A stretch of 64,000 bases of DNA from Diphasiastrum complanatum (lineage: Eukaryota; Streptophyta; Lycopodiopsida; Lycopodiales; Lycopodiaceae): contig CM055095.1 of assembly GCA_029204225.1 (NCBI GenBank), positions 43,863,184-43,927,183 on the forward strand, written 5' to 3'. A program made the position numbers and the translations under genes. This document shows, piece by piece, positions 26,501-38,499 of this stretch. Within the stretch, counting starts at the first letter, position 1, and each line of letters starts with the position of its first letter. The notes beneath the pieces were generated by a model. It saw only the letters and a program-made list of their open reading frames with translations, did no database searches and was not told the DNA's origin.

Positions 26501-29500
26501 GAAACTTGTGGACAGCCAGGGAGAATAGTCAGTATTGCTTACAAAAGTGATTTATACAAATGGGATGCACACATATATATAGTCCAAGATGACTATCTAA
26601 CTTCATGACTATTGGCTATCCAACTACTTGACTATTGGCTTTCCAACTACTTGACTATAGCCACTACTTGACTATTGACTATCCAACTTTCTATAAGTTA
26701 CATAGAAAGAATAAGCTACCTCCAATATGTCAAGTTGGGGTACTTAATGTCACAATTAGGCCTAGTGGACCCATGAGTCCCTACCAGGTTAATTTCATAC
26801 TAACTTAGCTAACTCTAAGTTTAGTAGGCCTAATATAATAAATGACCATGGTTACACAACTCTCGACCTTTTGGGTGGAAATACATCAAATGGATGTACA
26901 GACATCAGATCTTAATGGAGTTAATGAAGAAGACATCTACACGCCCTTCCAGGGTCAGTGTTCAATTTATCTACATCTTGTTAGTATTGGGTCTCATACC
27001 TAGTAGCCTATGGTAATGTAAGCAATTCCATTTATATTCCAACAGATAGCTCGTATTACATCTTTCTTCGGCAGTAGCAATAGATGTAGCAGTATCACGT
27101 TCACCTCCAAGACATGATATGAGGCTTCCTACCATTATACATAGTTATTTCATGCTTCATACCTATGTGGTTTTAGTTGTCAATAGCACTTGTACTTAGA
27201 TTTGCATCATATGTTTTTCTTTACAGTTTCGGAGACGTTTTTCATACGCTCCCATTTGTCCTACACACTTTACCTGTACCTATTCGTCTTATATGCCTTT
27301 TGTCATGGAAAAGACATTAATAAAGCTTTTTTCTTTCTTCTTTCTTCTTTCTTCTTTCTTCTCTCTCTCCATGGCACCCTAGAGGACTCTCCTCATCCCC
27401 ATCTCCATCCTCCCCACTCCCCTTGGAGTCGCAACATACAAAGATAGTTTCCAGACGTATGGTGAGCCGTCCACCACAGTGACGAACATCCAAGCATTGG
27501 AGCAAGCATTAGTCCAACACAAGGAATCCACCAAAACTTGGGCATCTCTATTCCATAGAGTTGATGGTAAGCCACGAATGTCTACTTTTATTTCAGCAAC
27601 TATTTTGAAAAGATGAGAAAACAAAAGCTCTTGATGTGAGGGTAAGAGGCATTGTGGATACACAAGACGCTATTCAAGAAGCGACAAGATTTTTGGAAAC
27701 CACTCTAGGGCATGGCATAATAGTCAAGGAATGGAACGAGTTTGGCAAACTAAAAAGGATAATTTACACTACTTATTTGGTTTAAAAACCTCGAGGAGAG
27801 ACGGTCCACATTGTGGTTAAATAATTAAGTTAAAAGGCATCAATATCTTCCTGGATGACGATCTTACTTTCATGCAAGTGTCAAAAAGAAAAAAGCTTTC
27901 GATGAAGCCAAAATATCAAGTAATCCACAAGGATGGCCAAGTGAAATACATTGATTGTAATAAATAGGGTTTTGGGTCTTTCAGGTGTGGGAGCAACCCG
28001 AAGACCCATCCATCTTCATTAGATTTGTTGTGTGGAAATATGATGGGGTTTGGCACAATTTCTACTAGACAATCAAAACCAAGGTAGACAGCACAAATCA
28101 ACATCAGATCAGAGTCTAAGCCAAATCCATAGATCTGGACCAGACTGCCCAAGAGTAATGTCGAGAGAGAGAATTGATGAAAAAATGAACTGCCTAGGCA
28201 GAACTGGAAAGAAGAAAATGAAAGGCAAGCAAACATTAATTAGCAAAGCAGAACAGGGATCAGGTTGCTCTGATACAAAAATTGTCATGTACATATAGAC
28301 GATTCAGATAACAATGCATGAATAGAATACTAGTTAGCAATCCAAGAAAAGAAAGCATGCAGAATAGCAAACCAGTGAATAAAACTGAGATCGCATATAA
28401 AGAATGCATTAATCTCATGAAAACCTGATACAAAGTGTAATCAAATGATCAGGTCTCAATCTCGAGCTTAGCACGAGATCTCACGTGTTGCCAGGCACGT
28501 AAGCCACATCCTAGGGCTCATGAGAAGATGAAGGAGACCCAAATTTTGATTCCTCTAAGAATGAGCCAAAAGATGATAGAGTTCAGTTCTTACATACTTC
28601 TTGAAATGTATGATACTCAAACTAGTACTTAAGAACCTTGACAGTTGAAAGGTGATTATGTTCAAGAAGTACTTCGATTAGAGTTAAATCAGTGATCGTC
28701 CTTTTAGGAGCCTTTTGTTTCATTGGCAACTTTGAACCAAAATGAGAAGCCAGAAGCGAAACCTGTGAAGCATTAAGGTTCTCCCCAGCACTTGCCATAG
28801 CCACTGTGCCTACTTTGTCATGTTTAAGCTTTGGATGAATCTCATCTTGAAAAAATCTTGCTTGATCTCCATAGAGCAACCTGCTGATAGAACAATGATT
28901 AGACAATTAATAATTCCTACCTTCTCATGGTTTCAACTGAAAATGCAATATATGTATGTAGGCCAAACAGATGATGTTTGATTCCCAATTATTTGTGAGA
29001 TGAATGATTTCTAAAACAACAACCTGAAGCATAAACCGAAAATGTGTGGTATGCATTGCTTCCATCAAGCAGACTAATACAATTCCATGTTTCTCACCAT
29101 ACTGGATTGAATTGAATGTTGTGACACAATGGGGAATTATCAAACACTCTCAATTTGGACAAAGACTTACTCAAATAATACTTTCTTATCATGCTAAAAC
29201 TTTTGCTCTCAGAAGTAGGGAGGATCATCGTCCCTATGATAGACAACTCTACGTATCTCTCGGGTATACAGAAGAAGGCTGTGTCAATGCTTTGGCTAAT
29301 TCTCTCTGAACTATATCAAGACCATTGATCGTAATACTAGAGATGATCATGCCTGGATATGTTCATTCCAAAATAATGTCTTGATGGGTAATGCAAACAC
29401 ACCAATGTTTGAGAGCTTGTGATGCGTGACGATACATTAAGCCTTTCAACTCTCAAATCTATCCAAACAACTAGATAATTGCTGGAGTGAGATGGATCAA

Positions 29501-32500
29501 ATACTACTACTTTCTCAATAGATACAGTCAGATCCACTTAGATGTAATCTTGTGTTCACTCCCCACCCCACTGCATTGTTTCTCAACCCCAATCTTTCTT
29601 TTCAAGCCCAATCATGCTCCTATTCAATCAAACACATGCCCTGGTAACGATGCCCATATTATCTCTTTCAGAAATCGATGCATGATGCATGGATATGGAT
29701 GCAATCAATCAAACTTGCAACATATGATTCAAGCTAATCGTGTCTATATGATGCACGGTGGTGGGTGTGATTTTTAACTATGACAACATAATACCGCACT
29801 GCAAGATATATATACAAAAAAAAAAATTTAATAAGAAGATAAACATATATACAATGATTGCCACTTCTAGTGCTCAGTCACAAAGGCGCTCTTGCACAAA
29901 TTTGTTCGTGGCGTCTTTGCAGTTGTTTCACTTTGATCTGAGCCCACATCTGTGTCGATGAGAACCGCATCAGCTCCTAAAAACTGGAAGAAAAACATCT
30001 CGTTGAGGGTCTTTCGCTCCTTGGAGTTCCTATCTCGTACTTTGAGATATAGCGCCAGATCAGCTCCTGGTTCCATAGGTTCATTTGGATTATACCACCA
30101 CTTGTTTAACTTTAGGGTTGTTGGTATGTTTTGATACCCCCAAGGGGTAAGCAACCATCTCTGTAACTGGTGGGTATAATGGCCTGCTAGCCGTACTATG
30201 TCATCTCTATGGTGGGTGCTCTTTAAGGTGCATCTCGTATTGCATATTCTGAATCTTGGCATCTGTCTTCTTCTCTTCATGTTTTTGTCGCCAAGTCTTG
30301 GCTTCTTTGCTCAAGCTTTCAATTTCATTCTGTTGTTTGGTATTTTGACTCTTCAGCTTCCTTATGTCTTCCTTATCTGTCTGCAATTCTTTTTTCGCTT
30401 GTTCTCGCTCTTTAGACAGTAGTGCAACTAGTGCGTTTCTATCTGGCATGAATGAAGCAGATGGTCTTGCTCCCTCCATATCTGTCAACCTGTAAATAAC
30501 TCTAGTTGCTAGGGTTAGGCGGAATGCATTAACCCGAGTGTAATGTCATTAGCAAAATGCTTGAAGCAAGTTTTAGCTAATTCTTGATGCATTAAAGCTT
30601 GTAGCTGCTCTATCAGTTGTGGTTTCTTTTCTGTGACCCATGTTGTCAGCTCCTTAATCCATCTGATCCCATATAAGGTCTCGTTCTTAAGTAGTACCCA
30701 AAGTTCTGTTGTCGTGTTAATGTTCTCAATATTATTTCTTCTCGGTGTACATCTGTGGTAATGATCCTTGTGGTAAGCTATATTGGCAATGTTATCTGCT
30801 CTAGAATTCTCGCATCTCGGCACATGCATCCATTCTACATGCAGTATCTGTTGTACTAGGCTTCTTATGGTTGAAGCGTAAGCCTTTGGTATCTTATCTT
30901 TAATTTGACATTCTCCAATCATTCCTTTGATAAGTAATTCGGAATCTCCACGTATTCGTAATCATTGAATGTTTTCCCCCATTTTTAACGTCATTTGCAG
31001 GCCCATCACAAGGCCCTTATACTCAGCCGTATTATTGGTGAAATGCGCTCCTAGATAAACACCAAGGCTAGCTATTATAAATCTTTCGGGATGTCCCAGT
31101 ATCGCTCCTATAGCACCCTCCCAGGCTTTATGTCTACAAGCCTCGTCAACTGATAGTATGTACATGGTTTTTTCAAAGGAGATCTCCATTTACAAACAAG
31201 AGAAAGTTATATACATTAACAAGAATTTTTTTTTTTTTCCACATAGAGATTTTCAAGGGTATAGCCTCCCCCAATAGGGCCCTCCAAAAAAGTTCGTGAT
31301 TCTCAATCTTAGTCTTCGTGGTACTGTCCTCTTGGCAGGCGTGACGTACATGTACACTGTGTTCTTTGTGGGGATAGCAGTCGCCAAATCTTCCAGAACC
31401 TGTTCATCGGTTATGTCGATGTACATAAAAGGGCTATCTATTTCATAATGTGATCGACAAGGCTCCTCATACTCGCAGTCCACTACAATGCGCTTGATCA
31501 ATTTTTTAATCCACAAAAAGGTCAGGTAGGAAACATCATTGGCGCTATCCCATACCCATAGTTCCATGGACTGTCTATGTAAATCAGCAACTGTTTCATC
31601 CCAAGTAAAACTTTGTGCATATAGATTCAGCAACTGTGTCAGGGGGTGAAGTATCTCCTGCTCTGTCTCGAAGTTGTATACCCAGCTGCTGTGAAGAAGA
31701 GTTGTTGTGCTATTGGTCCATTCTATCAACTATTTCTCAACGAGGAGGGGTTACAATCTATTGCCACTATTTCTTTACAGAGATAGGTACTAAAAGTTGC
31801 GTAATTAAAAAGAAAACTATTTTACACTATACAAAAAGGCTCCTCCTTCACGTATGATAGGTCTTTAGCTTGTTGATGTTGACTAGCTTATTGAATGGTT
31901 TCCCGCTCAATTCTGCCAGCTGGGCTGTGTTGTTATCATAAAGATTTTGTATAACGTATGGGCCATTCCACTTGCGCACAAACTTTTGCGGCATAAAGTC
32001 GTGTCTAGTGTCATAGTGCAATATAACTGCCCAGTCTTGAAGGTATAATTCGGGATTTTTAGGCCACTGCAAATCGTAGGGTAGGTAACTCAATTTCTAT
32101 TGGCAACACGCATTCATGCCCATATACTAAAAGAACGGGGTGTGATTGGTACTGGTCTTGTGAGTAACATTGTAGCCCACAAGGCTGCATACAGTTTCTT
32201 GTCCCAATCTCGACGGTTGTCAGAGACCATTTTTCTAAGGATGGCCAATATTTGTTTGTTGGTACTTTCAGCTTGTCCATTGGCTTGTGGGTTATAGGGT
32301 GTACTCTTTCTATGCTTGATCAGTAACTGGTCTGTCAATGCTTTGATGGTTTTGTTTAGGAAGTGCGTCCCCCTATCTGACACTAGTTCTTTTGGGGCTC
32401 CAAACCTCCCTATGACCTGTTCTAGCAAAAACCATGCAGTCTCTTTCGCATTGTCTTTGGCAACGGCCCTTGCTTCTGCCCACTTCGCAAAATAATCTGT

Positions 32501-35500
32501 GGCAATTATGCTGTAATGTTTTCGTCGAGAGGACGCAAGATGTACTGGTCCAATAAAGTCTAACCCCCACTTTTCAAAGGGCAACTGTGCTTGTATCGCA
32601 ATCAGTGCTCGTGTTCTATTTACATTCGGCTCCACGCGTTGGCAAATATCTCAACTCTTTGCATAGGTATAGGAATCTTTAAAAACCGTGGGCCACTAGT
32701 AACCAGCCCTTAACACTTTTTGGGCTTGTCAGTAGTCCGGCAAAGTGTCCTCCACAAGCGGAGTCGTGACACTCTTCTAATATGAACATGGCCTCATTTG
32801 GGGTTACGTAGCATCGAAAAAGGCCTTCCACTCCTTTTCAATATAAAACACCACCAATTAGTGCGAAGCGTAAGGCTTGTAGTCGTATTTTCCTTTTTTC
32901 CTGTGGTGTCATTGACTCTGGTAATTCTAATGTAGACAAGTAAGTTGCCAGAGTACTGTACCATTCTGGGATCATGGGGATATCTACTTTCAGTAAGTCC
33001 TTCACATGGTCGTTCTCCCAATCATCACTGTCATTGGGTAGGCCTCCTATCTCGCACATGCAATCATTTAAGCCTTGTAATCAAGGGGGTTTGCTCTGTA
33101 GTTCATAGTCAAATTCTTGTAATGACAGTATCCACTTTATAAGTCGTTCTGGTGGTTCTAGTCTGTTTAGTAACATGGTGACCGTTGGTATAATTTAGTT
33201 CCGCTGCTTCCTTAGGTTCATCTTCTATGTTGGATGAATCTTGACTTGTGTCAGTATCAAAAATCTCCTCCCATTCTGTGGAGGGTATGGGGGCTCGTTC
33301 AAATTGGGGTAATTCAGGGTAACCATCTACTACTGTTCGCTCTTTCCCTCGTCCAAACACTAAAACTCCGGCTGGTATGTCCACAATGCAGGTTACTTGA
33401 CTTCCTTCGTACATCCTCATAACATAAAAGTCCACAGGGATTGTCTTGCCTGCTAGAGTGATGGGAATGTCTCGTAATTCCCCTTCAGGCTTGATTACCG
33501 CATTGTTAGCCAACTTCCACAAGTCCTCAGGTATGTGAAAATATGTCATACACCCAAATACTCGAAAGTGGTCCACTTTGGGCATGTTGTTGTTGTACAC
33601 TTCTTCAAGCTTGATCCCTTCAACCGCTTTGGTTGGGCTTCTATTCAATAGAAAAATAGCAACTGCTACTACTTTTGTCAAAAGGAATTCGGCAAACTTT
33701 TTGCCTTGAGCATGCTCCTCGGACACTCAACAATAGACCTTTTTTCCGCTCAGCCATGCTATTTTGTTGCAATGTATGTGGAGCTACAAACTCTCCCCTT
33801 ATCATACATGCATTGCAAGGATCTTTGGACACCTCAGAAATGTATTCACCACTTGCATTTGACTTGAGAGTTTTTAGCTTCTTTGTTGTGTGATTCACCA
33901 CCAAAGCTTTCCATTGTTTGAAGTATATAATTGCTTTAAATTTCTGTCTAAGGAAATAGACTCACACCTTTCGTGAAAAATCATCTACAAAGGTTATAAA
34001 GTAGTAAGTACACCCCCTCTGCATAATTGGTCTGCATGGGACTGCACAAATCTGAATGCACAAGCTTAAGAATGCCCTTGGCCTTGGTAGCATTTCCCTT
34101 TGAAAATCTTTGCCTTTGTTATTTTCCTAGTGCACAAGCCTCACATGCATCTGAAGAAGACTTAATGCCAAGAAGACCTACTACCACATTTGCTTGTTTA
34201 TTACTTGCAAACTTTGATGGCTCAAATCACCATACCTTTTGTGCCAAAGCTTGTCTTGAGAATCTTTTGCTAACAAAGCCTCTTACTAGGAATGGTTGTG
34301 TAAAGCTTGTAAAGACCCCCTTTTTGCATTCCCTTGGTTGCCACCTTGAAACTCTGATCTTCATCTTACATGAAAACAAGTAGATTCGTCAAACTCCACT
34401 AGCATGTTCTATTGGGTAGTGGCACCAACAGATAGCAAGTTCTTGACCAATCTTGGTAGATGTAACACACTTTCCTTCACCTCACTTGATAATGGCTTTA
34501 CAGGAACTGTTGCTTTGCCCCTCACCTCATGTGTAGAATTGTCTCTAAATCAAACCTATTAACCATCATGTGTCTCTTCATAGCTATTGAACCGATGTCT
34601 ATGAGGTGTCATATGCTTTGAGACTCCATAAACATCCACCAAACGTGCATTATCTTGATAGTTAAATGATAAGCTATTCGAGACAATGGAAACAATAATC
34701 ATGTCACTTACAGTCGTGCCCACGAAGCTCCGACCCTGTATTATATCGTCAGAGGGCCTATCTGAACCCATAAACCAGTTATGATTATGAGGGTTGGGGT
34801 CCTCATGGCATTATTTCTAATTAGTGGTTAGAGGCCTAAAACTCGTGATGATGAATTTGCATGGTGCTGATGTGGCCCAGTTAGACAGTTAAGGTCTCCC
34901 AGTGAGGTGTCACAACTCACTCCTAGTTGAGGAGAAGCCTTGGAGGGTATAGCCATAGGCTTCTTCTTGGGATATGCTTGATTGTGGGATTTGTAGCTAC
35001 ATGCCTGGACTGATACCTCTCCCTGATATTGAGAAATTGCTTGTGGTCCATAGCTCGGGGGCTCTGATCGATCTAGGTTTGGTTGGGTTAAATTTTTTCA
35101 CCATCCTTTTCTTTGGTTTCTCTTGTTTCAACACCCTAGGCCTTGATCCTCGGAGGAGGATTTGAAACTTATTGTCTCTCCATCTTAGGCAAGTTGGTCC
35201 ATAAGGTCTTTGACCTTAGTATGTGATCATTGATTTTAGCACCTGCCTCCATTTTGAGAGTATGTAACCTATTTTGCAAATAAATGAGCCTGGCTGAATC
35301 CATTTCTCATACATAGACCTGAGAATACTCCAAGCTTTTATTGCATCCCTTGCATTGCAGATGTGAGGAATAATGTTGTCTTTGACAAAAAGATTAATAA
35401 CCCTATGTGCCTTTTGTCCCCTACCTATCTAGTACTTCAATTTAAGTTAAATGTAGGTACAGGCTCTCTACTTGTAACTATCTCCCAACAATTCTTGTCC

Positions 35501-38461
35501 ATCAAGATGTTAGCCATCTTGAACTTCCACAACAGTTAGTGCCATCTACTATGCTTGACTCAATCAAGAGACTGGCACATCATGTTGTGGTTCCTATTCT
35601 TTTTCTTGCTCCAGTGGGTTGATCTTGGTTTTACTCTTGGAGTATCTTTACTTCCATACTAGCTCAGCCATTAAAGCTTGAGAGACTTAGCTATGGAAAA
35701 CACCAAATACAAAGGAAATTGCTTAAGCACTCTTGCAAAGCCAAAACTTAGAGAGAATGAATTGCTAGTAAGAGAGGGGAGGGCGCGCAGTGGCAACCAT
35801 ATAATTGAGCTACTTGACCAAGTGGACCACCTGCATTAACTTTCTTAAGTTACAAATAGGAGGCCCCATGTATTTTTAAATAACATGCCCCAAGATTAAT
35901 GTACAACTTACAATAATATTAGTGCTTAGCCAAAGGGGTAAAACAAGCATTGCTCTTTAACAACTTTTCCATTAGACAATTATGAATCACTTTAAACATT
36001 AGAATTGAGATTTGTCTTATGAAACTATGACTTATGAAATAGAAACTATTTTACTTTCATGCAAGATCTATGATGATGATTTGACCCAACCTGTATTGGG
36101 TTGGAAAGGGACTAACCACTTATTGGTAAGTGTGCAGGTGTTCTGAGGAGTACTTGATGAGTAAGAATTAAGATTTCATGGCTTGCAATAATATGAAAAA
36201 GAATTGATGATGCTTTAACGAAACCCATAAATCAAAGTCTAATTTTCTAAAGATTTAGGAATCAAAACAACAAATATAAGCAATATAATTCAAATGCTTA
36301 AATATAGACAATAATCACGAATCAAATTTCATAATATCATATAATGAAGTCAGTGAAATGTGATCACAAGTCACAACTGAGTCGTGATAAGTGACAATCA
36401 TAGTACATACAACATACAATCATCAATGTTTGAATAGTAAATAGTCATTGAGCCAATTAGCACACCAATCGACGCAAGCAACAAGCCATCAAAGGATGAT
36501 AGTCCTTCATTTGCAGACGAGACTCATATCGTTAAATAGTGGGAAGCTTGATTTACCTTACAACTACCAAGCCAAATATTGCTTATGCACAATTGGGATT
36601 GCAAGCCAATTTATGAGTAAACCTAATGAATCACAATGAAAGGCAGCCAAGCAAATCCTATAGTATGTGAGAAGAGACAATAACCTATGCGATTGATGAT
36701 GGTGATCTTCAGCTGGAAGGTTATACAAATCTAAGTTGGGCAGGTGATAAAGACAATCGAAGATTGATGACACAAGCTATTGCTTTAGCCTAGGTTTAGG
36801 GGCCATTTCTTAATGCAGCAAGAAGTAACCTACTATTGCTTTGTCATCCATGGAAGCTAAGTACAATGTGTCTACAAGGATAGCATTTGAAGCTATCTAG
36901 TTATGACATGTTAGGTACCCAACCCCTGGGTCCCACACCTAACTTGAAACTGGACATTGGACTGGGCCTAATGACTTGACCAACTGACTCGTGGACCACA
37001 TGGATGCCACTTGTCAACTGGTCAAGTCAATAGGCCCAATCCAATGTCCGGTTTCGTGTGGGACCCAAGGGGCTGGGTTCCTAACATTTCACCTACTTGC
37101 TAATATGCAAATCGCTCAAGTAGGACCTACATTGCTACATTGTGATAATAAAAATTTGTATTAAGCTTGCAAGAAATCTAGTCTACGATGCAAGGAGAAA
37201 GCATAAAAAGGTGGACCAGAACTTGATACAAGAGAAAGTGCACGATGGTGAGATTGAGCTAACATATTACGACACCAACAATCATATTGGTAAAGACAAG
37301 TTTAACATTGTTAGGTATCAACTTAAATAAAATTGCCATTAAGGGAGGTTGTTGAAGAGCAATGCCTCCTTTATCCCTTTAACTAAGCACTAACATTATT
37401 GTAAGTAGCATGTCTAATCATGGGTCATGTTATTTGTAAATACATGGGGCCCCCTATTTGTAACTTAAAAAAGTTAGTGCCAGTGGCCCGCTTAGCCAAG
37501 TAGCTCAATCATATGGTTGCCGCTTATGGATGTACATGAGGTGCTAACGTCACAGAGGATTAGAGGGACTCACACCCTCCCCTCTTACTAGCAATTCATT
37601 CTCTCTTCTAAGTTTTGGTGTTGTTAGGTGCTTAAGCAAATCTAGTATTGAAGTTAAGATACTCCATAGCTAAGTCTTGCAATTCATCAAATGTCTTGAG
37701 CACAGGAGTGATTGTTATTAGTCACTAGACTATGGTCATTGCTAGAAAGCTTGTTAGAAAGCTAGAAAAGTCTAGTTTCTGATGCAATTTGTTTCAAAAC
37801 ATTTGGATGTGCCAATCAAAAGCTATAGCCTTTTGAATGAGGGTAGGTAGGGCACCTAAACCTGTATGGACACTTTTGGTTTGATCCATAAAAACTTAGA
37901 AAAAAGCTTGCCAATCTTGTCTATTTGAGATCTGATTTTTTGAGATCATAGCCACATAGTTTCATGCAATTCAATTGTATTTGAGTCATTTGTGGATGTT
38001 TTTGGGTGCTTTTGTGTGCTTGAGTCAAGTTTGCTAACCAAGGGCCTAATCAACCCAATCATCGTCGTGCAACACAGGTACATGAATGGCAAGAAAAGGA
38101 CATAGATAGTGAAATATGGCACGAAGCAGCTTTCATTCTCATCACTAGCTAATATGGAGTCAAGAGCTTCTAGAGGCAACCTTGTAATAGATAATTTAAG
38201 AATTTTGAAGCATCAATTTGACAATGCAATGTCTTTGTGTCTTTTCTTAAAAAGAGTGCATTTTTGCATTGATAGACTAAATATTGCTCATATTTACAGT
38301 GGTGATGGTTTTCATGTTCAACAATTTTTACAATTCACATCCTAACCAAACTGACATAAAATATTGAAAATTATCAAGGGTGATGCCCAAATATCATAAT
38401 CTTTCTAAGGTATATAGACCATACAAATGGGTGCGTGTGAATGTGTTTTGCATGGGTAAGG

Positions 38462-38499
<38 letters not shown>

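Larger units (their letters stand above)
24211..27044 (-). mobile_element. Copia-2, deleted Copia element with 5' LTR
   Basis: The 5' LTR (26404-27044), PBS (26391-26403), a long leader and the gag start near 25778 ([24 protein letters not shown]) are present. Gag then jumps to the linker before RT ([15 protein letters not shown]), RT start ([20 protein letters not shown] then WVLVDLPHG) and, after a deletion of the catalytic [16 protein letters not shown] near 25280. A related linker segment ([17 protein letters not shown]) recurs at 24680-24760, so two similar copies are joined. No 3' LTR is seen. The 24211-24560 stretch has no clear coding content and is assigned here only by position. Confidence 0.78.
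20492..27362 (+). mobile_element. LINE E, internally deleted and split (20492-22055 and 27045-27362)
   Basis: The 5' end (CT tract, TTATCGCTATTTCTC, AACCCTAA-like text) resembles those at 42221 and 43985. At about 20846 it jumps into the RT after the YADD box ([18 protein letters not shown]) and runs on through the thumb and the C-terminal motif ([19 protein letters not shown] near 21760). At 22055 Gypsy sequence starts. The C-terminal string [10 protein letters not shown] and the LINE 3' UTR resume at 27045, directly after a Copia LTR, and end in CATTAATAAAGC with a TTTCTTC tail. I infer that 27045-27362 is the 3' end of this same copy. Confidence 0.72.
933..28762 (-). other. CYP59 intron 3, 27.8 kb, built from nested transposons
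   Basis: Bounded by the exon 3 donor (GTTTCG at 28762) and the exon 4 acceptor (CTCCAG ending at 933). From about 2.1 to 28.1 kb it is almost entirely LINE copies with one Copia element and Gypsy/Copia debris inserted in them. The segments 934-2120 and 28066-28762 show no transposon coding sequence and are probably the residue of the ancestral intron. Confidence 0.88.
29867..33515 (-). mobile_element. Gypsy-2, Tat-like element with archaeal-type RNase H and extra ORFs
   Basis: In minus-strand order: protease C-terminus ([20 protein letters not shown]), the tail of a Gypsy RNase H ([20 protein letters not shown]) after loss of RT, integrase zinc-finger region, integrase core and C-terminus, an unknown ORF, a second RNase H of archaeal type, then a coiled-coil ORF. 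A second RNase H in a plant Gypsy element is the mark of the Tat/Ogre lineage (known). Its position after integrase is noted as unusual. No LTR was recognised. Confidence 0.82.
36801..37640 (+). mobile_element. Copia-4, RNase H and 3' LTR, split by a MITE
   Basis: RNase H text [20 protein letters not shown] near 36835, then, after the MITE at 36909-37086, [18 protein letters not shown] near 37106, [20 protein letters not shown] near 37147, and the terminal part ending at 37330. A polypurine AAGGGAGG precedes the 3' LTR at 37349. It is opposite in strand to Copia-3 but has a related LTR. Confidence 0.85.

Noticed and set aside
28255-28290. TGTATCAGAGCAACC on the minus strand, similar to a Copia PBS
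   Set aside because: One mismatch in the core and no LTR-type CA end or partner LTR next to it; likely chance or very old.
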